DNA of 44,375 nt, taken from Candidatus Poribacteria bacterium (lineage in GTDB: Bacteria > Poribacteria > WGA-4E > WGA-3G). The stretch lies in assembly GCA_022820835.1 (NCBI GenBank), contig JAJEET010000087.1:1-44375 (forward strand), read 5' to 3'. The notes below the pieces were generated by a model, which worked only from the letters and a program-made list of their open reading frames with translations, was not told where the DNA came from and searched no databases. Positions 33,669 to 41,321 of this stretch are shown one piece after another. The position numbers and the translations under genes were made by a program. Position 1 is the first letter of the stretch; every line of letters begins with the position of its first letter.

Positions 33669-33697
33669 ATACTATCACTTTTAAAAGGAAATTGCAA
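33669..33697 (-). promoter_or_regulatory. Candidate promoter for the kinase / PorX-like operon
   Basis: On the minus strand TTGCAA (33697-33692), 17-bp spacer, TAGTAT (33674-33669), 40 bases before the ATG. Four or five of six at each box. Confidence 0.5.
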
Positions 33698-33787
33698 GTC
33701 TATTTGTTAGGACTTCCGTACACCCCCGTGCTGTCTGGGTTCGCGTCAACTTTGTGACTGTTTTGTGTTAGCGAAATAGTATATCAA

Positions 33788-33816
33788 TTGACTTTTTCTG
33801 GTAAATATGGTAAAAT
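33788..33816 (+). promoter_or_regulatory. Candidate sigma-70 promoter for the HAD / TIGR01777 / aminotransferase operon
   Basis: TTGACT (33788-33793), 17-bp spacer, TAAAAT (33811-33816). The leader to 33963 would include the tandem palindromes at 33859-33913. Confidence 0.6.
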
Positions 33817-33858
33817 AATCTTGGCATTATCATGAATCTATACATAATACCCGCGTTA

Positions 33859-33913
33859 GACGGGGTTACAAACCCCGCCTGCAAAAGAGACGGGGTTACA
33901 AACCCCGCCTGCA
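33859..33913 (+). repeat. Two tandem 25-bp palindromic units
   Basis: Units at 33859-33883 and 33889-33913, each GACGGGGTTACAAACCCCG plus CCTGCA, 30 bp apart. Each unit folds as CGGGGTT/AACCCCG. A single related copy lies at 21822-21840 and half units at 2360-2375. In the mRNA this gives two hairpins ahead of the HAD gene. Confidence 0.75.
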
Positions 33914-33962
33914 GTGAGGACTGCGTAAGTCCTAAACACATCTTTAAAAACGAGAGTTCTCA

Positions 33963-34691
33963 ATGCTTAAAGCGATCACATTCGATTTCTGGCAAACGCT
34001 TTACGCGGATTCTGAAGAGAATTGGCAAAAACGTCAGGCAATACGTATTAAACTGTGTCACGTTTATCTCAATGACCAGGGTTACGCGTGTGCGTTAGAT
34101 GATGTCGGATTCGGACTCGAAGAAGCGTACAATCTGGTGACGACCCTATGGCATCAGCATCAAGGTGTATCGGTCAAGCGATGTATGCAGCGATTTGCGG
34201 AGGCACTTGAAATCCGACTTCAAGAGCCGGACCTCGACGCATTGATCGCGTGCCTCGGTGCAGCTTTCCTGGAGTCCCCACCGGTTATGATCCCGCATGT
34301 TAAACCTGTCGTCGCCCGGCTAAGTGAAAAATATCCACTCGGAATTATCTCAGATTCAGCACTTACACCGGGTAGCTTTGTTCGGAAATTGATGGCGCGC
34401 GAGGGTATCCTACAATACTTTAATACATTTACCTTCTCCGACGAAACAGATCACACGAAACCGGAAGTCGTGCAGTTCCACACCACACTCGCTGAACTGA
34501 ACACTAACGCCTCGGAAGCTGTACATATCGGCGATATCTTCCGAACGGATATCGTCGGTGCGAAAAATGCTGGAATGCAGGCAATCCGGTTCACAGGATT
34601 CAACAAAGGGGATGGAGATGACACACTCAGCGATGCCGTTGTTGATGACTACAGAAATCTGGAAGTCGCTATAACACAACTCTCGAAATAG
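33963..34691 (+). CDS. HAD superfamily hydrolase
   Basis: 242 residues. Motif I FDFWQTLY with nucleophile Asp8; the usual acid two residues later is Trp10, a form common in one subgroup (DFW-TL) of HAD hydrolases. Motif II IISDSAL, motif III Lys in DHTKPEVVQF, and motif IV VHIGDIFRTDIVGAKNAGM. A helical cap lies between motifs I and II. Likely a phosphatase or dehalogenase-type hydrolase of a small molecule; substrate unknown. First gene of a three-gene plus-strand run with 20- and 8-bp gaps. Confidence 0.85.
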   Translation: MLKAITFDFWQTLYADSEENWQKRQAIRIKLCHVYLNDQGYACALDDVGFGLEEAYNLVTTLWHQHQGVSVKRCMQRFAEALEIRLQEPDLDALIACLGAAFLESPPVMIPHVKPVVARLSEKYPLGIISDSALTPGSFVRKLMAREGILQYFNTFTFSDETDHTKPEVVQFHTTLAELNTNASEAVHIGDIFRTDIVGAKNAGMQAIRFTGFNKGDGDDTLSDAVVDDYRNLEVAITQLSK

Positions 34692-34711
34692 ACGAAACGA
34701 AAGAGGGAAAA

Positions 34712-35620
34712 ATGGCAAAAGTATTGGTCACTGGTGGCACCGGATTTATCGGCAGTCGAGTCTGCACTGCTCTCCACCAACAAGGCGATACAGTGCATGT
34801 GTTATCAAGAAATCCTGACCGCGCACAAACCAGATTGAAATCTGCGAGAGCATTCTACGGTTGGAACCCCGAAACCGAAAAACTGCCCTCCGAAGCAACA
34901 AAGGAGATAGCATCGGTCGTGCATCTGGCGGGTGAAACAATCGCTGGCAAATGGAATGACGAAAAAAAACGACGGATACGGGACAGCCGGATACTTTCTA
35001 CCCGGAACCTCGTCGAATCGCTGGCAGCAGTCAATACAAAACCGGACGTACTTGTATGCGCCTCTGCGATCGGATATTACGGCGATAGCGGCGACGAACA
35101 CTTTACTGAAGTATCTCCTCCCGGAAACGACTTCCTCGCCAAAGTCTGCCAAGAATGGGAAGCAGAGGCACAAAAAGCAACCGACCTCGGCATCCGAGTC
35201 GTCACAGTACGTATCGGACTTGTCCTCGGATTAGGCGGTGGACTGTTGGCACAGATGCTAACGCCTTTCAAAATGGGGGTCGGTGGCATACTCGGTAGTG
35301 GACGGCAATGGATGTCATGGATACATATCGACGATGTTATCGGTATCATTCTCCACGCATTAGAGAATAACGAGATTCGCGGACCGTTGAACGCAACCGC
35401 CCCGACACCCGTCAGAAACGCGGAATTCACCAAAACTCTCGGTACTGTCCTCCGACGCCCGACACTGTTGCCGACCCCGATATTCGCATTGAAGCTAATG
35501 ATGGGTGAATTCGCCGACTTCATCGTCCTGAGTCAGAACGTACTCCCCGAGAAAACGGAAGTCAGTGGGTACGAATTTCGACATCGGACGCTCGACTCTG
35601 CGCTGAAGGATTTGCTATAG
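34712..35620 (+). CDS. TIGR01777 family NAD(P)-dependent epimerase-like protein
   Basis: 302 residues. Short-chain dehydrogenase/reductase fold with VLVTGGTGFIGSRV (4-17) binding the dinucleotide, VVHLAGETIAGKW, the catalytic-region motif ASAIGYYGDSGD (YYG Tyr), and WMSWIHIDDVIGII plus a C-terminal DUF1731-like part (PTLLPTPIFALKLMMGEFAD). This is the YfcH-type family; the substrate is unknown. AGAGGGA precedes the ATG. It is in operon with the HAD hydrolase and an aminotransferase, a set that could modify a sugar or amino metabolite, though nothing specific can be read off. Confidence 0.88.
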   Translation: MAKVLVTGGTGFIGSRVCTALHQQGDTVHVLSRNPDRAQTRLKSARAFYGWNPETEKLPSEATKEIASVVHLAGETIAGKWNDEKKRRIRDSRILSTRNLVESLAAVNTKPDVLVCASAIGYYGDSGDEHFTEVSPPGNDFLAKVCQEWEAEAQKATDLGIRVVTVRIGLVLGLGGGLLAQMLTPFKMGVGGILGSGRQWMSWIHIDDVIGIILHALENNEIRGPLNATAPTPVRNAEFTKTLGTVLRRPTLLPTPIFALKLMMGEFADFIVLSQNVLPEKTEVSGYEFRHRTLDSALKDLL

Positions 35621-35628
35621 AGACGGAG

Positions 35629-36969
35629 ATGACAAAAATCGACGATGTTTTGCTTTCTAAATACGGAGAAACCTCAAGTGTCCCCTCTCCAGTCAACCGA
35701 TTGATGACCGATTTTGCAGTCGGTTTTCGAGATGGTCGCGATATTAATCTTGGTGTTGGGTACGTCAATGAACAGACGATCCCGCACCGAGCCATCCAAC
35801 TCGCCTGCGAGCAAGTCCTATCGCACCCGGAAAAGTACCGAGCCGCGCTTAACTACGGCGGTGCCCAAGGTTCACCAAACCTGATTGCGTCGCTCCGAAG
35901 ATTCCACATCGAAAACCGGATCGGCGGTATCACCGAACAGACGCTAAACGGTCGCGACATCGTTATCGGTGCGAACGGTGCAACAAGTCTATTGGAAAGT
36001 GTCACACACGTCCTACCTGCCGGTATTGTGCTTACCGCAGATCCGATGTATTACATCTACTGCAACGACTTGGAGCGGAAAGGTTTCAAGGTCATAGCGA
36101 TCCCCGAAGATGCCGAAGGACTTGATACCCAATGTTTAAAGTCAAAACTCGCAGCACTCGGCAGTGAAAGAACGGCTATCCGTTTCTTTTACGTCGTGAC
36201 AGTTAACAATCCTACCTGCACGATCCTGTCCAATAAGCGTAAGCGAGAATTAGTCGATATTGCCACGCGCTTATCGTACGAAGTCGGGCGGAAAATCCCG
36301 ATCTTTTTTGATAACGCCTATAGCGACCTTGTACATGACAGCACCGTTGAACCTTTGGCGTCCGCGTTATGCTACGATGCACTCGGCATCGTCTATGAAG
36401 TCGGCACGTTGTCGAAGATCCTCGCGCCCGGATTGCGGATCGGCTACCTCATCGGCTCTAAGGGTGCTTTCCTTGACAGCATCATCCAACGCACCAGCGA
36501 CATCGGTTTTAGCGCACCGTTAATCAATCAGGAGATCGCCAGTTACCTACTCGATCACGGCATTGAAGCACAGATCGAAAAGGTCAATCACGGCTATCAA
36601 CAAAAGGCGAAACAGGTGAAAACGTGGATGGCAGAACGACTCGGCGATAACGTTCAGGAATGCCGAGGCGGGAGTGCAGGGTTCTATTTTTACTTCACCC
36701 TATCAAACGTCGCAACAGGCACGACTTCCGACTTCTTTAAGTTTTTGACGCGAACAACTGGACAGGAAGATATTGACGGTCCCCGGGATTCTCAGCATCC
36801 GAAGGTCATCTATATTCCGGGTGAACACTGCGTCCATCCAGAGGGTGATATGATCGAAATCGGAAAACGACAACTCCGCATATCTTATGGATTCGAGGAA
36901 CTACCACAGATTCACGCGGCGTTGAAATATATGAGAGAGGCAATCGCCTATAGTGAGACTGTTCGTTAG
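35629..36969 (+). CDS. Class I/II PLP-dependent aminotransferase
   Basis: 446 residues, eight bases after the TIGR01777 gene. Fold type I: Asn194 in TVNNPTCT, Asp228 and Tyr231 in FFDNAYSDL, Schiff-base Lys263 in GTLSKILAPGLRIGY and Arg270 close by; the second carboxylate-binding Arg may be in QLRISYG. It most resembles the branch with 2-aminoadipate and multi-substrate aminotransferases; specificity not determined. Its TAG stop overlaps the TAA stop of the convergent antitoxin gene by four bases, an unusually tight junction. Confidence 0.88.
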   Translation: MTKIDDVLLSKYGETSSVPSPVNRLMTDFAVGFRDGRDINLGVGYVNEQTIPHRAIQLACEQVLSHPEKYRAALNYGGAQGSPNLIASLRRFHIENRIGGITEQTLNGRDIVIGANGATSLLESVTHVLPAGIVLTADPMYYIYCNDLERKGFKVIAIPEDAEGLDTQCLKSKLAALGSERTAIRFFYVVTVNNPTCTILSNKRKRELVDIATRLSYEVGRKIPIFFDNAYSDLVHDSTVEPLASALCYDALGIVYEVGTLSKILAPGLRIGYLIGSKGAFLDSIIQRTSDIGFSAPLINQEIASYLLDHGIEAQIEKVNHGYQQKAKQVKTWMAERLGDNVQECRGGSAGFYFYFTLSNVATGTTSDFFKFLTRTTGQEDIDGPRDSQHPKVIYIPGEHCVHPEGDMIEIGKRQLRISYGFEELPQIHAALKYMREAIAYSETVR

Positions 36970-37790
36970 TCTCCCCCAAGGGACATTTTTAGGAAGGCGA
37001 GGAGTGTCTGAACAAGCCATTCTGTATCTGGAAACTCGTCAAAAATATTTTGTTGCAGGGCAGCTTCGAGTTCATTAATATAGCGTGCTTCTTCTTGCCC
37101 TCCGATATTTTGTTGCCATTGCTTGAAGACAGTGCATCTTCCGCTGTGGATGTTTTGTACAAGTGCATCAATTAACTCGTAGTGTGTAGATGCTGCAACG
37201 ATGTATTCGTTCGGATTTCCTGAGAAATTGCCCCGTAGTCCACCATCAAGGTGGCACCATTCCGTCATCCCTGCAAGTGCAAATATCCGAAGTTCTTGCA
37301 TATTCCGTACAAGCGCATCTTGCCACGGTTCTAACTCGTTAAGGAGATACTGTTTCTCTTCCGGCGTTTTCGTCTCAAGCCCTTTATTATTATTCGTGGT
37401 GTTTGCTTTTCTACCGATATGGTATCGGAAATACCGTAATTTGAGTCCGGTTATGGTTGCTGTGAGCAATGCATTCGGATAGAGGGTCTCTGCAGGTTTA
37501 ATGGGTGCTTCGACATGTCTACGGAGGGATTTTTCAATGTGCGCGAGGACTGCAAGCGAATCGCCTTCATAGTCCGATTCCTCAAGGTCATCAATGATAA
37601 TCGGATCAATACCGACCAGTTCTCCAAATTCTTCTTGCGTTAACTTGGTAGCGTCGCGTAAATAGTAGATATGTTGGGCAATATCTAATTTAATTTCTTC
37701 TTCCCTAAACTCTTCTATCATATCAGGATTCTCATCAAACAAGCTATTCTTGCTGTTACTGGTATCTAAGGTACGGTCTTTATCAAACAT
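36966..37790 (-). CDS. XRE-type antitoxin with a long C-terminal extension
   Basis: 274 residues from the ATG at 37790, with AGGAGG upstream; the longer in-frame start at 37829 lies inside the toxin gene and is rejected. Residues ~35-80 are a helix-turn-helix of XRE type (AQHIYYLRDATKLTQEEFGE, then LVGIDPIIIDDLEESDYEG). The remaining ~190 residues match nothing I know: mostly helical with LEPWQDALVRNMQELRIFAL, a WCHLDGGL motif and SGRCTVFKQWQQNIGG. HigA-type antitoxins are normally ~100 residues, so this is a large fusion. It overlaps the toxin stop by eight bases, and its own stop overlaps the convergent aminotransferase. Confidence 0.75.
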   Translation of the reverse strand: MFDKDRTLDTSNSKNSLFDENPDMIEEFREEEIKLDIAQHIYYLRDATKLTQEEFGELVGIDPIIIDDLEESDYEGDSLAVLAHIEKSLRRHVEAPIKPAETLYPNALLTATITGLKLRYFRYHIGRKANTTNNNKGLETKTPEEKQYLLNELEPWQDALVRNMQELRIFALAGMTEWCHLDGGLRGNFSGNPNEYIVAASTHYELIDALVQNIHSGRCTVFKQWQQNIGGQEEARYINELEAALQQNIFDEFPDTEWLVQTLLAFLKMSLGGD

Positions 37791-38160
37791 TATGGACCTC
37801 CTGTGTATGAAGATCAGGATTCTGTTCAAATAGCCGTTTTCGGTTGCGTGCCCGTTCTATTTCGCTTTGTGGGACCTTATCAGTCTTTTTGACGAACCCA
37901 TGAGAAATAACTACACCCGTGCTGTGCCAAAAGTAGAGTATCCGGTACCGGACTTTACCGTACCTCGGTCTCAGTTCGCAGATCCCATCTTCCAGTACGT
38001 GGGCATGGGGATGTCGGAGGCGGTGGCCGGCCTGGCACAACCGCCTAATTGATGACAGGCATTTCGCATAATGTTGTCTTGGCAAGTCCATAAGCCACTT
38101 TTCGATTGGAACCCGACCACTTTTCTCACGATAGTAAACAACCCGTGTTCGCTGTGCCAT
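37783..38160 (-). CDS. HigB/RelE-superfamily toxin (phage Gp49-like family)
   Basis: 125 residues. The C-terminal half HVLEDGICELRPRYGKVRY and RILYFWHSTGVVISHGFVKK is the core of the Gp49-like / HigB family of ribosome-dependent mRNA interferases, and the order toxin-then-antitoxin is that of higBA. VPIEKWLMDLPRQHYAKC is the usual N-terminal helix. The ATG at 38160 lies 14 bp after a 41-codon membrane ORF. Coupled to the antitoxin by an eight-base overlap. Autoregulation by the antitoxin's helix-turn-helix is expected. Confidence 0.85.
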   Translation of the reverse strand: MAQRTRVVYYREKSGRVPIEKWLMDLPRQHYAKCLSSIRRLCQAGHRLRHPHAHVLEDGICELRPRYGKVRYRILYFWHSTGVVISHGFVKKTDKVPQSEIERARNRKRLFEQNPDLHTQEVHNV

Positions 38161-38173
38161 GTATCGTGCTTAC

Positions 38174-38299
38174 CTATTGTTTATTCATGCGCTCAAGATG
38201 TTTCTCAATCTTATACAGACTTTCTTCAATTTCTCTGAGCAGTCTCGTAATTATGATCAGAATAGTCGTAATTACAACAAATGCGATAAAAGCAAGCAT
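38174..38299 (-). CDS. 41-residue single-span membrane protein upstream of the toxin
   Basis: Minus-strand frame from ATG 38299 to TAG 38174, ending 14 bases before the toxin ATG. GGAG lies ten bases upstream of its start. Residues ~2-19 are a hydrophobic helix (LAFIAFVVITTILIIITR) and ~20-41 an amphipathic charged coil (EIEESLYKIEKHLERMNK). The clean helix-plus-coil organisation in a short frame argues for a real gene. It is on the same strand and tight against the toxin gene, so it may belong to the same transcript. Function unknown; could be a third component or an unrelated small protein. Confidence 0.55.
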   Translation of the reverse strand: MLAFIAFVVITTILIIITRLLREIEESLYKIEKHLERMNKQ

Positions 38300-38383
38300 A
38301 CCCAACAAACTCCGTGGTTAGGGTCATTTAGTTTCAAATTAAATCAATTATCGAATTGTCTAAATCTTTGAATCTTTTTTTAA

Positions 38384-38424
38384 TCCGGCGCGGTTACAAG
38401 CAGCACCTACCGGACTTGGGGGTT
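38384..38424. repeat. Family C fragment
   Basis: CCGGCGCGGTTACAAGCAG and CACCTACCGGACTTGGGGG: shortened arms with no GAGTAC core, near the moeB stop. Confidence 0.5.
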
Positions 38425-38436
38425 CAAAATCGGCAT

Positions 38437-39243
38437 CTACCACTGTACCTGACAAAATTCTTCGTAATCAATCAGTTCATGAATGGTGGGATTTTCACCG
38501 CACACCGGGCAATTGCTATCTTGACGGAGTTTGAGTCGGTTGAAATCCATCGTCAGCGCGTCGAAAAGCAGAAGGCTCCCGATTAACGAGTCGCCAATGT
38601 CGAGCAGGATTTTAATCGCCTCAACAGCCTGGATTGTGCCGATGATGCCGGGCAACACGCCGAAGACACCTGCCTCTTGGCAACTCGGTACCATTCCCGC
38701 TGGTGGCGGTTCAGGGTAGAGGCACCGATAACACGGTCCTTTACCGGGATAGAGGACGGTAACTTGACCTTCAAACTGGAAGATACTGCCGTGAACAATC
38801 GGTTTACCGAGCATAACGGCAGCATCGTTGATCAGGTAGCGCGTCGGTAGGTTGTCACATCCGTCTACAATTAGATCATATTGTTCCAGGATTCGGAAGG
38901 CGTTTTCGGAGGTAATCCGTTCATTGTAAGGAACGACTTTGACATCGGGGTTCATCTCTGCAATCGTGGCTTCTGCGGACTTTGTCTTTGGGATGCCGAT
39001 GTCGCTGGTGCCGTGCAAGATTTGGCGTTGCAAATTACTGAGATCGACGACATCGTCGTCAATGATGCCGATCGTGCCGACCCCCGCCGCGGCAAGGTAG
39101 ACCCCGACCGGGGAACCGAGTCCGCCAGCACCGATGAGCAGTACTTTCGATTCCAGCAGCTTCGTCTGCCCCATCCCACCGACCTCTTTGAGGATGATAT
39201 GTCGGCTGTAGCGTTCAATCTGTTCGTTGCTGAAGTTAAACAT
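38437..39243 (-). CDS. moeB: MoeB/ThiF-type E1-like adenylyltransferase
   Basis: 268 residues from the ATG at 39243; the upstream in-frame start at 39321 lies inside the preceding gene and is rejected because GGGAG precedes 39243. Seen: IERYSRHIILKEVGG near the N-terminus, the ATP loop LLIGAGGLGSP (35-45), NLQRQILH arginine finger region, VDGCDNLPTRYLIND, and two zinc-binding pairs CYRC and CPVC. This family adenylates the C-terminal Gly-Gly of MoaD or ThiS-like sulfur carriers. No carrier gene is visible locally. Its ATG is one base past the stop of the preceding gene, so it is tightly coupled to the unknown 192-residue protein. Confidence 0.9.
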   Translation of the reverse strand: MFNFSNEQIERYSRHIILKEVGGMGQTKLLESKVLLIGAGGLGSPVGVYLAAAGVGTIGIIDDDVVDLSNLQRQILHGTSDIGIPKTKSAEATIAEMNPDVKVVPYNERITSENAFRILEQYDLIVDGCDNLPTRYLINDAAVMLGKPIVHGSIFQFEGQVTVLYPGKGPCYRCLYPEPPPAGMVPSCQEAGVFGVLPGIIGTIQAVEAIKILLDIGDSLIGSLLLFDALTMDFNRLKLRQDSNCPVCGENPTIHELIDYEEFCQVQW

Positions 39244-39244
39244 C

Positions 39245-39823
39245 TTAGACTCCCAAATTGGAGAGGAGTTCCGAAACAGGTTTGTCCGAATTCGCTGAGA
39301 TTCGTAAGGCGAACCGTTCACGCGTATCTTCGGAAGTGCGCTCTATCGTGAAATCATCATCGCCGTACATCTGCTGCAGGACAGGTGTCAGTTCTGCCTG
39401 AACGGCTTCTGCTGTTTCCACTGTATTCGGCGCGATATGGCGGTTGTTTATCATGAACAAGAGGTCTGCGCCGCTGAAATGCACTGCATCTTCCAATTCT
39501 GCTGATGCTTCGAGCTGCTCGCACTTCGAGAGCACCTCAGTGAGTGCTTGGCGAATCTTACCAGCGTTATCGCCGTCAACCGCATGTTTCCGATTGTAGA
39601 GGAAACCGTACTCATGATAAGCATTGTCAATGCTATAGTTCGCCTGTTTCAAAATCAACAATACACCCGGTCCCGCATCAACGTGTGAGTAGTCAGCGTA
39701 GTTCAGGTAATCGTCTGAATCCGCTTCCTCCATCCAACGGTTGAAGACTTTGATGAAGTTGGTGTAGTTGATGTCACTATCTTCGGTTGTGAAAACCTTG
39801 ACGTTAATCTGTTGTAGGTCCAT
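39245..39823 (-). CDS. Hypothetical soluble protein coupled to moeB
   Basis: 192 residues from the ATG at 39823; I reject the longer 39949 start because it runs into the upstream gene's 3' end and has no ribosome binding site, while AAAGGA precedes 39823. No family recognised. The N-terminal half has NFIKVFNRWMEEADSDDYLN, YADYSHVDAGPGVLLILKQA and YHEYGFLYNRKHAVDGDNAG; the C-terminal half has HFSGADLLFMINNRHIAPNT and ERFALRISANSDKPVSELL. Cytosolic, acidic. It lies one base from moeB and 79 bp from the 81-residue gene, so the three probably act together. Confidence 0.7.
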   Translation of the reverse strand: MDLQQINVKVFTTEDSDINYTNFIKVFNRWMEEADSDDYLNYADYSHVDAGPGVLLILKQANYSIDNAYHEYGFLYNRKHAVDGDNAGKIRQALTEVLSKCEQLEASAELEDAVHFSGADLLFMINNRHIAPNTVETAEAVQAELTPVLQQMYGDDDFTIERTSEDTRERFALRISANSDKPVSELLSNLGV

Positions 39824-39902
39824 TCTGTAAAAAAATTTCCTTTCATGCGTAAGTAATAAGATTGTTGGGATACCCATCCCGAAAAAAAACACCAAGACTG
39901 TG

Positions 39903-40148
39903 CTATTCGGTTGCGAGTTCTTGGAGAGTCTGCCCATCAATACTAACAACGGTAACTTGTGTCGCGTCTAACCAGAGAATCTCACCTTGGCTATTACAAA
40001 CGCAAACCAATGCGTATTCTCCATCCTCCACATCAGCCATTAAATTTCCGAGAAACATATTCGGCTTCGAGGATTGAAAGACCCCAAACCCTGCACCGAG
40101 CAGATAGTAACGTTTGCCTGTCTGGTTATGCTCAACGACTGTTGCCAT
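39903..40148 (-). CDS. Small hypothetical protein, first gene of the moeB operon
   Basis: 81 residues, CGGAG eight bases before the ATG, and a good promoter at 40208-40236. It reads as one small beta-rich domain: GKRYYLLGAGFGVFQSSKP, NLMADVEDGEYALVCVCNS and GEILWLDATQVTVVSIDG. Two cysteines are close together (VCVC). No family recognised. Too long to be a typical C-terminal-GG sulfur carrier, and it ends in LATE, not GG. Confidence 0.7.
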   Translation of the reverse strand: MATVVEHNQTGKRYYLLGAGFGVFQSSKPNMFLGNLMADVEDGEYALVCVCNSQGEILWLDATQVTVVSIDGQTLQELATE

Positions 40149-40207
40149 CTATTTCTCCGTAAGATGTATTGTGTTCCAACACTGCTAACCGAGTTTCCTG
40201 CTTTTTT

Positions 40208-40236
40208 ATTATACTGTAAGTTTGGTGGAAAGTCAA
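40208..40236 (-). promoter_or_regulatory. Strong sigma-70 promoter for the moeB operon
   Basis: On the minus strand TTGACT (40236-40231), 17-bp spacer, TATAAT (40213-40208), 60 bases before the ATG at 40148. Eleven of twelve consensus bases. Confidence 0.75.
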
Positions 40237-40263
40237 TTTTTATTCTTGGTTAGATTTAGAAAA

Positions 40264-40467
40264 TCAGTTTTCGCCTCTGAATGCTTTTCCGAGTTCTCGC
40301 GTTCTATTGAGTACGAAATTCCATATCACTTTTGGAATTAGGAGAGCGTGCGTTAAAAACACTGCAAAGACTCCGGTAAAGAAACCTTCTGCGCTGGTTA
40401 CAACGAAGAAAACTACGATGGAGAGTAGGATAGAAATAGTAACTCGTGTATCACTATAGAATGCCAT
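40264..40467 (-). CDS. 67-residue two-span membrane protein overlapping an antidote gene
   Basis: From ATG 40467. Two hydrophobic helices at ~9-28 (VTISILLSIVVFFVVTSAEG) and ~30-52 (FTGVFAVFLTHALLIP plus VIWNFVL), then a basic tail (NRTRELGKAFRGEN). It overlaps the end of the addiction-module antidote gene by 14 bases in another frame, an arrangement suggesting coupled expression. No family recognised. In the position where a toxin might sit, this small hydrophobic protein is a candidate effector, but activity cannot be inferred from sequence. Confidence 0.6.
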   Translation of the reverse strand: MAFYSDTRVTISILLSIVVFFVVTSAEGFFTGVFAVFLTHALLIPKVIWNFVLNRTRELGKAFRGEN

Positions 40468-40819
40468 CCTGCTCCTCTAAAGACGACGTAGCGAATTCAG
40501 GGTTTAGGTTTTCGTTTTCTAAGGGTGCAATTGACAGCTGATAGCCGAGTGCTTTGAGAACGATCCCAAGTGCGTCAATGAGCGGTGTATCCTCGTTAGA
40601 TAGCAGTTTTGAAAGAAGTTGTGGATCCATATCAATCTGCTTGGCAACTTCAGAAACGCCCCCTTGCGCTTCTAAAACGGTTTCAAGAGCATCCGTGACC
40701 ACAGCAGCCCCTCCGTAGATATAGTAATCGTCAAGAATTGCTTGAAGATAGCCAATCGCCCTCTCCTTGTCGACAAGACGCTCAATGAGGTACTCCCGCA
40801 AGGTTCGCATTTTTCGCAT
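40454..40819 (-). CDS. Addiction module antidote protein (HigA-like, TIGR02684 type)
   Basis: 121 residues from the ATG at 40819 (or 118 from 40810); longer starts are poor. The pattern REYLIERLVDKERAIGYLQA, AAVVTDALETVLEAQGGVSE and VAKQIDMDPQLLSKLLSNED, with LGIVLKALGYQLSI, is that of the putative antidote family: a helix-turn-helix DNA-binding protein normally paired with an upstream ~100-residue RelE-type toxin. That toxin is missing here: upstream is vapC. Downstream, overlapping by 14 bases, is a two-span membrane protein. Confidence 0.8.
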   Translation of the reverse strand: MRKMRTLREYLIERLVDKERAIGYLQAILDDYYIYGGAAVVTDALETVLEAQGGVSEVAKQIDMDPQLLSKLLSNEDTPLIDALGIVLKALGYQLSIAPLENENLNPEFATSSLEEQDGIL

Positions 40820-40898
40820 AGGTTCTCTGCCCCATATTCTAACCAACTTAACAATCCGTACGGAAGTTTGGGACAATCATTACTACATTCCAATTGTT

Positions 40899-41321
40899 TT
40901 AATCGTCCTCGGACAATCTCAACAACATCTGTTGTGGTGTTAGAATTCGGATATTACTGCCTGTAAATCCTGAAAGATTCCGAGTGACAACTACATCAAG
41001 TTGTCTACTCATCGCGCAAGCAATTTGCAGGTTATCTTCAAAGTCATTCCCTGCTAACGTTGTTGCCAATTTTAGTTCACTGGGACGGACTGAGATAACG
41101 GGCAGTTGATTCAATACAGCCTGAACGAGTTGCCAAGCTTTCTCAATCCCACCATAGCGACGGCATATATAAAAAATGTCAGTTAGCGTCGTTGCTGTGA
41201 CATAAGCAACAAACTGCTCGTCTAATTGCGCTTGCCAGATAGCATTTGCCTGAATATTCCAAGGGGTTCGATCAAGCAGCGCATCCAAAACTACATTTGT
41301 ATCCAATAAAGCGTGAATCAT
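40899..41321 (-). CDS. vapC: VapC-type PIN domain ribonuclease toxin
   Basis: 140 residues. PIN domain: ALLDTNVVLDALLDR with catalytic Asp7, a middle ATTLTDIFYICRR segment, and the acidic GNDFEDNLQIACAMS followed by VVVTRNLSGF. These acidic residues hold Mg for RNA cleavage. The ATG overlaps the upstream antitoxin stop by four bases (ATGA), typical of vapBC. It is intact and should be active if expressed. Confidence 0.9.
   Translation of the reverse strand: MIHALLDTNVVLDALLDRTPWNIQANAIWQAQLDEQFVAYVTATTLTDIFYICRRYGGIEKAWQLVQAVLNQLPVISVRPSELKLATTLAGNDFEDNLQIACAMSRQLDVVVTRNLSGFTGSNIRILTPQQMLLRLSEDD

Noticed and set aside
38106..38371. Plus-strand frames of 70-71 codons before the moeB stop
   Set aside because: They overlap the toxin start and the 41-codon minus-strand membrane ORF, which has better features.
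39824..39949. Longer N-terminus for the 192-residue moeB-linked protein
   Set aside because: The extension overlaps the upstream gene's 3' end and has no ribosome binding site; the ATG at 39823 fits better.
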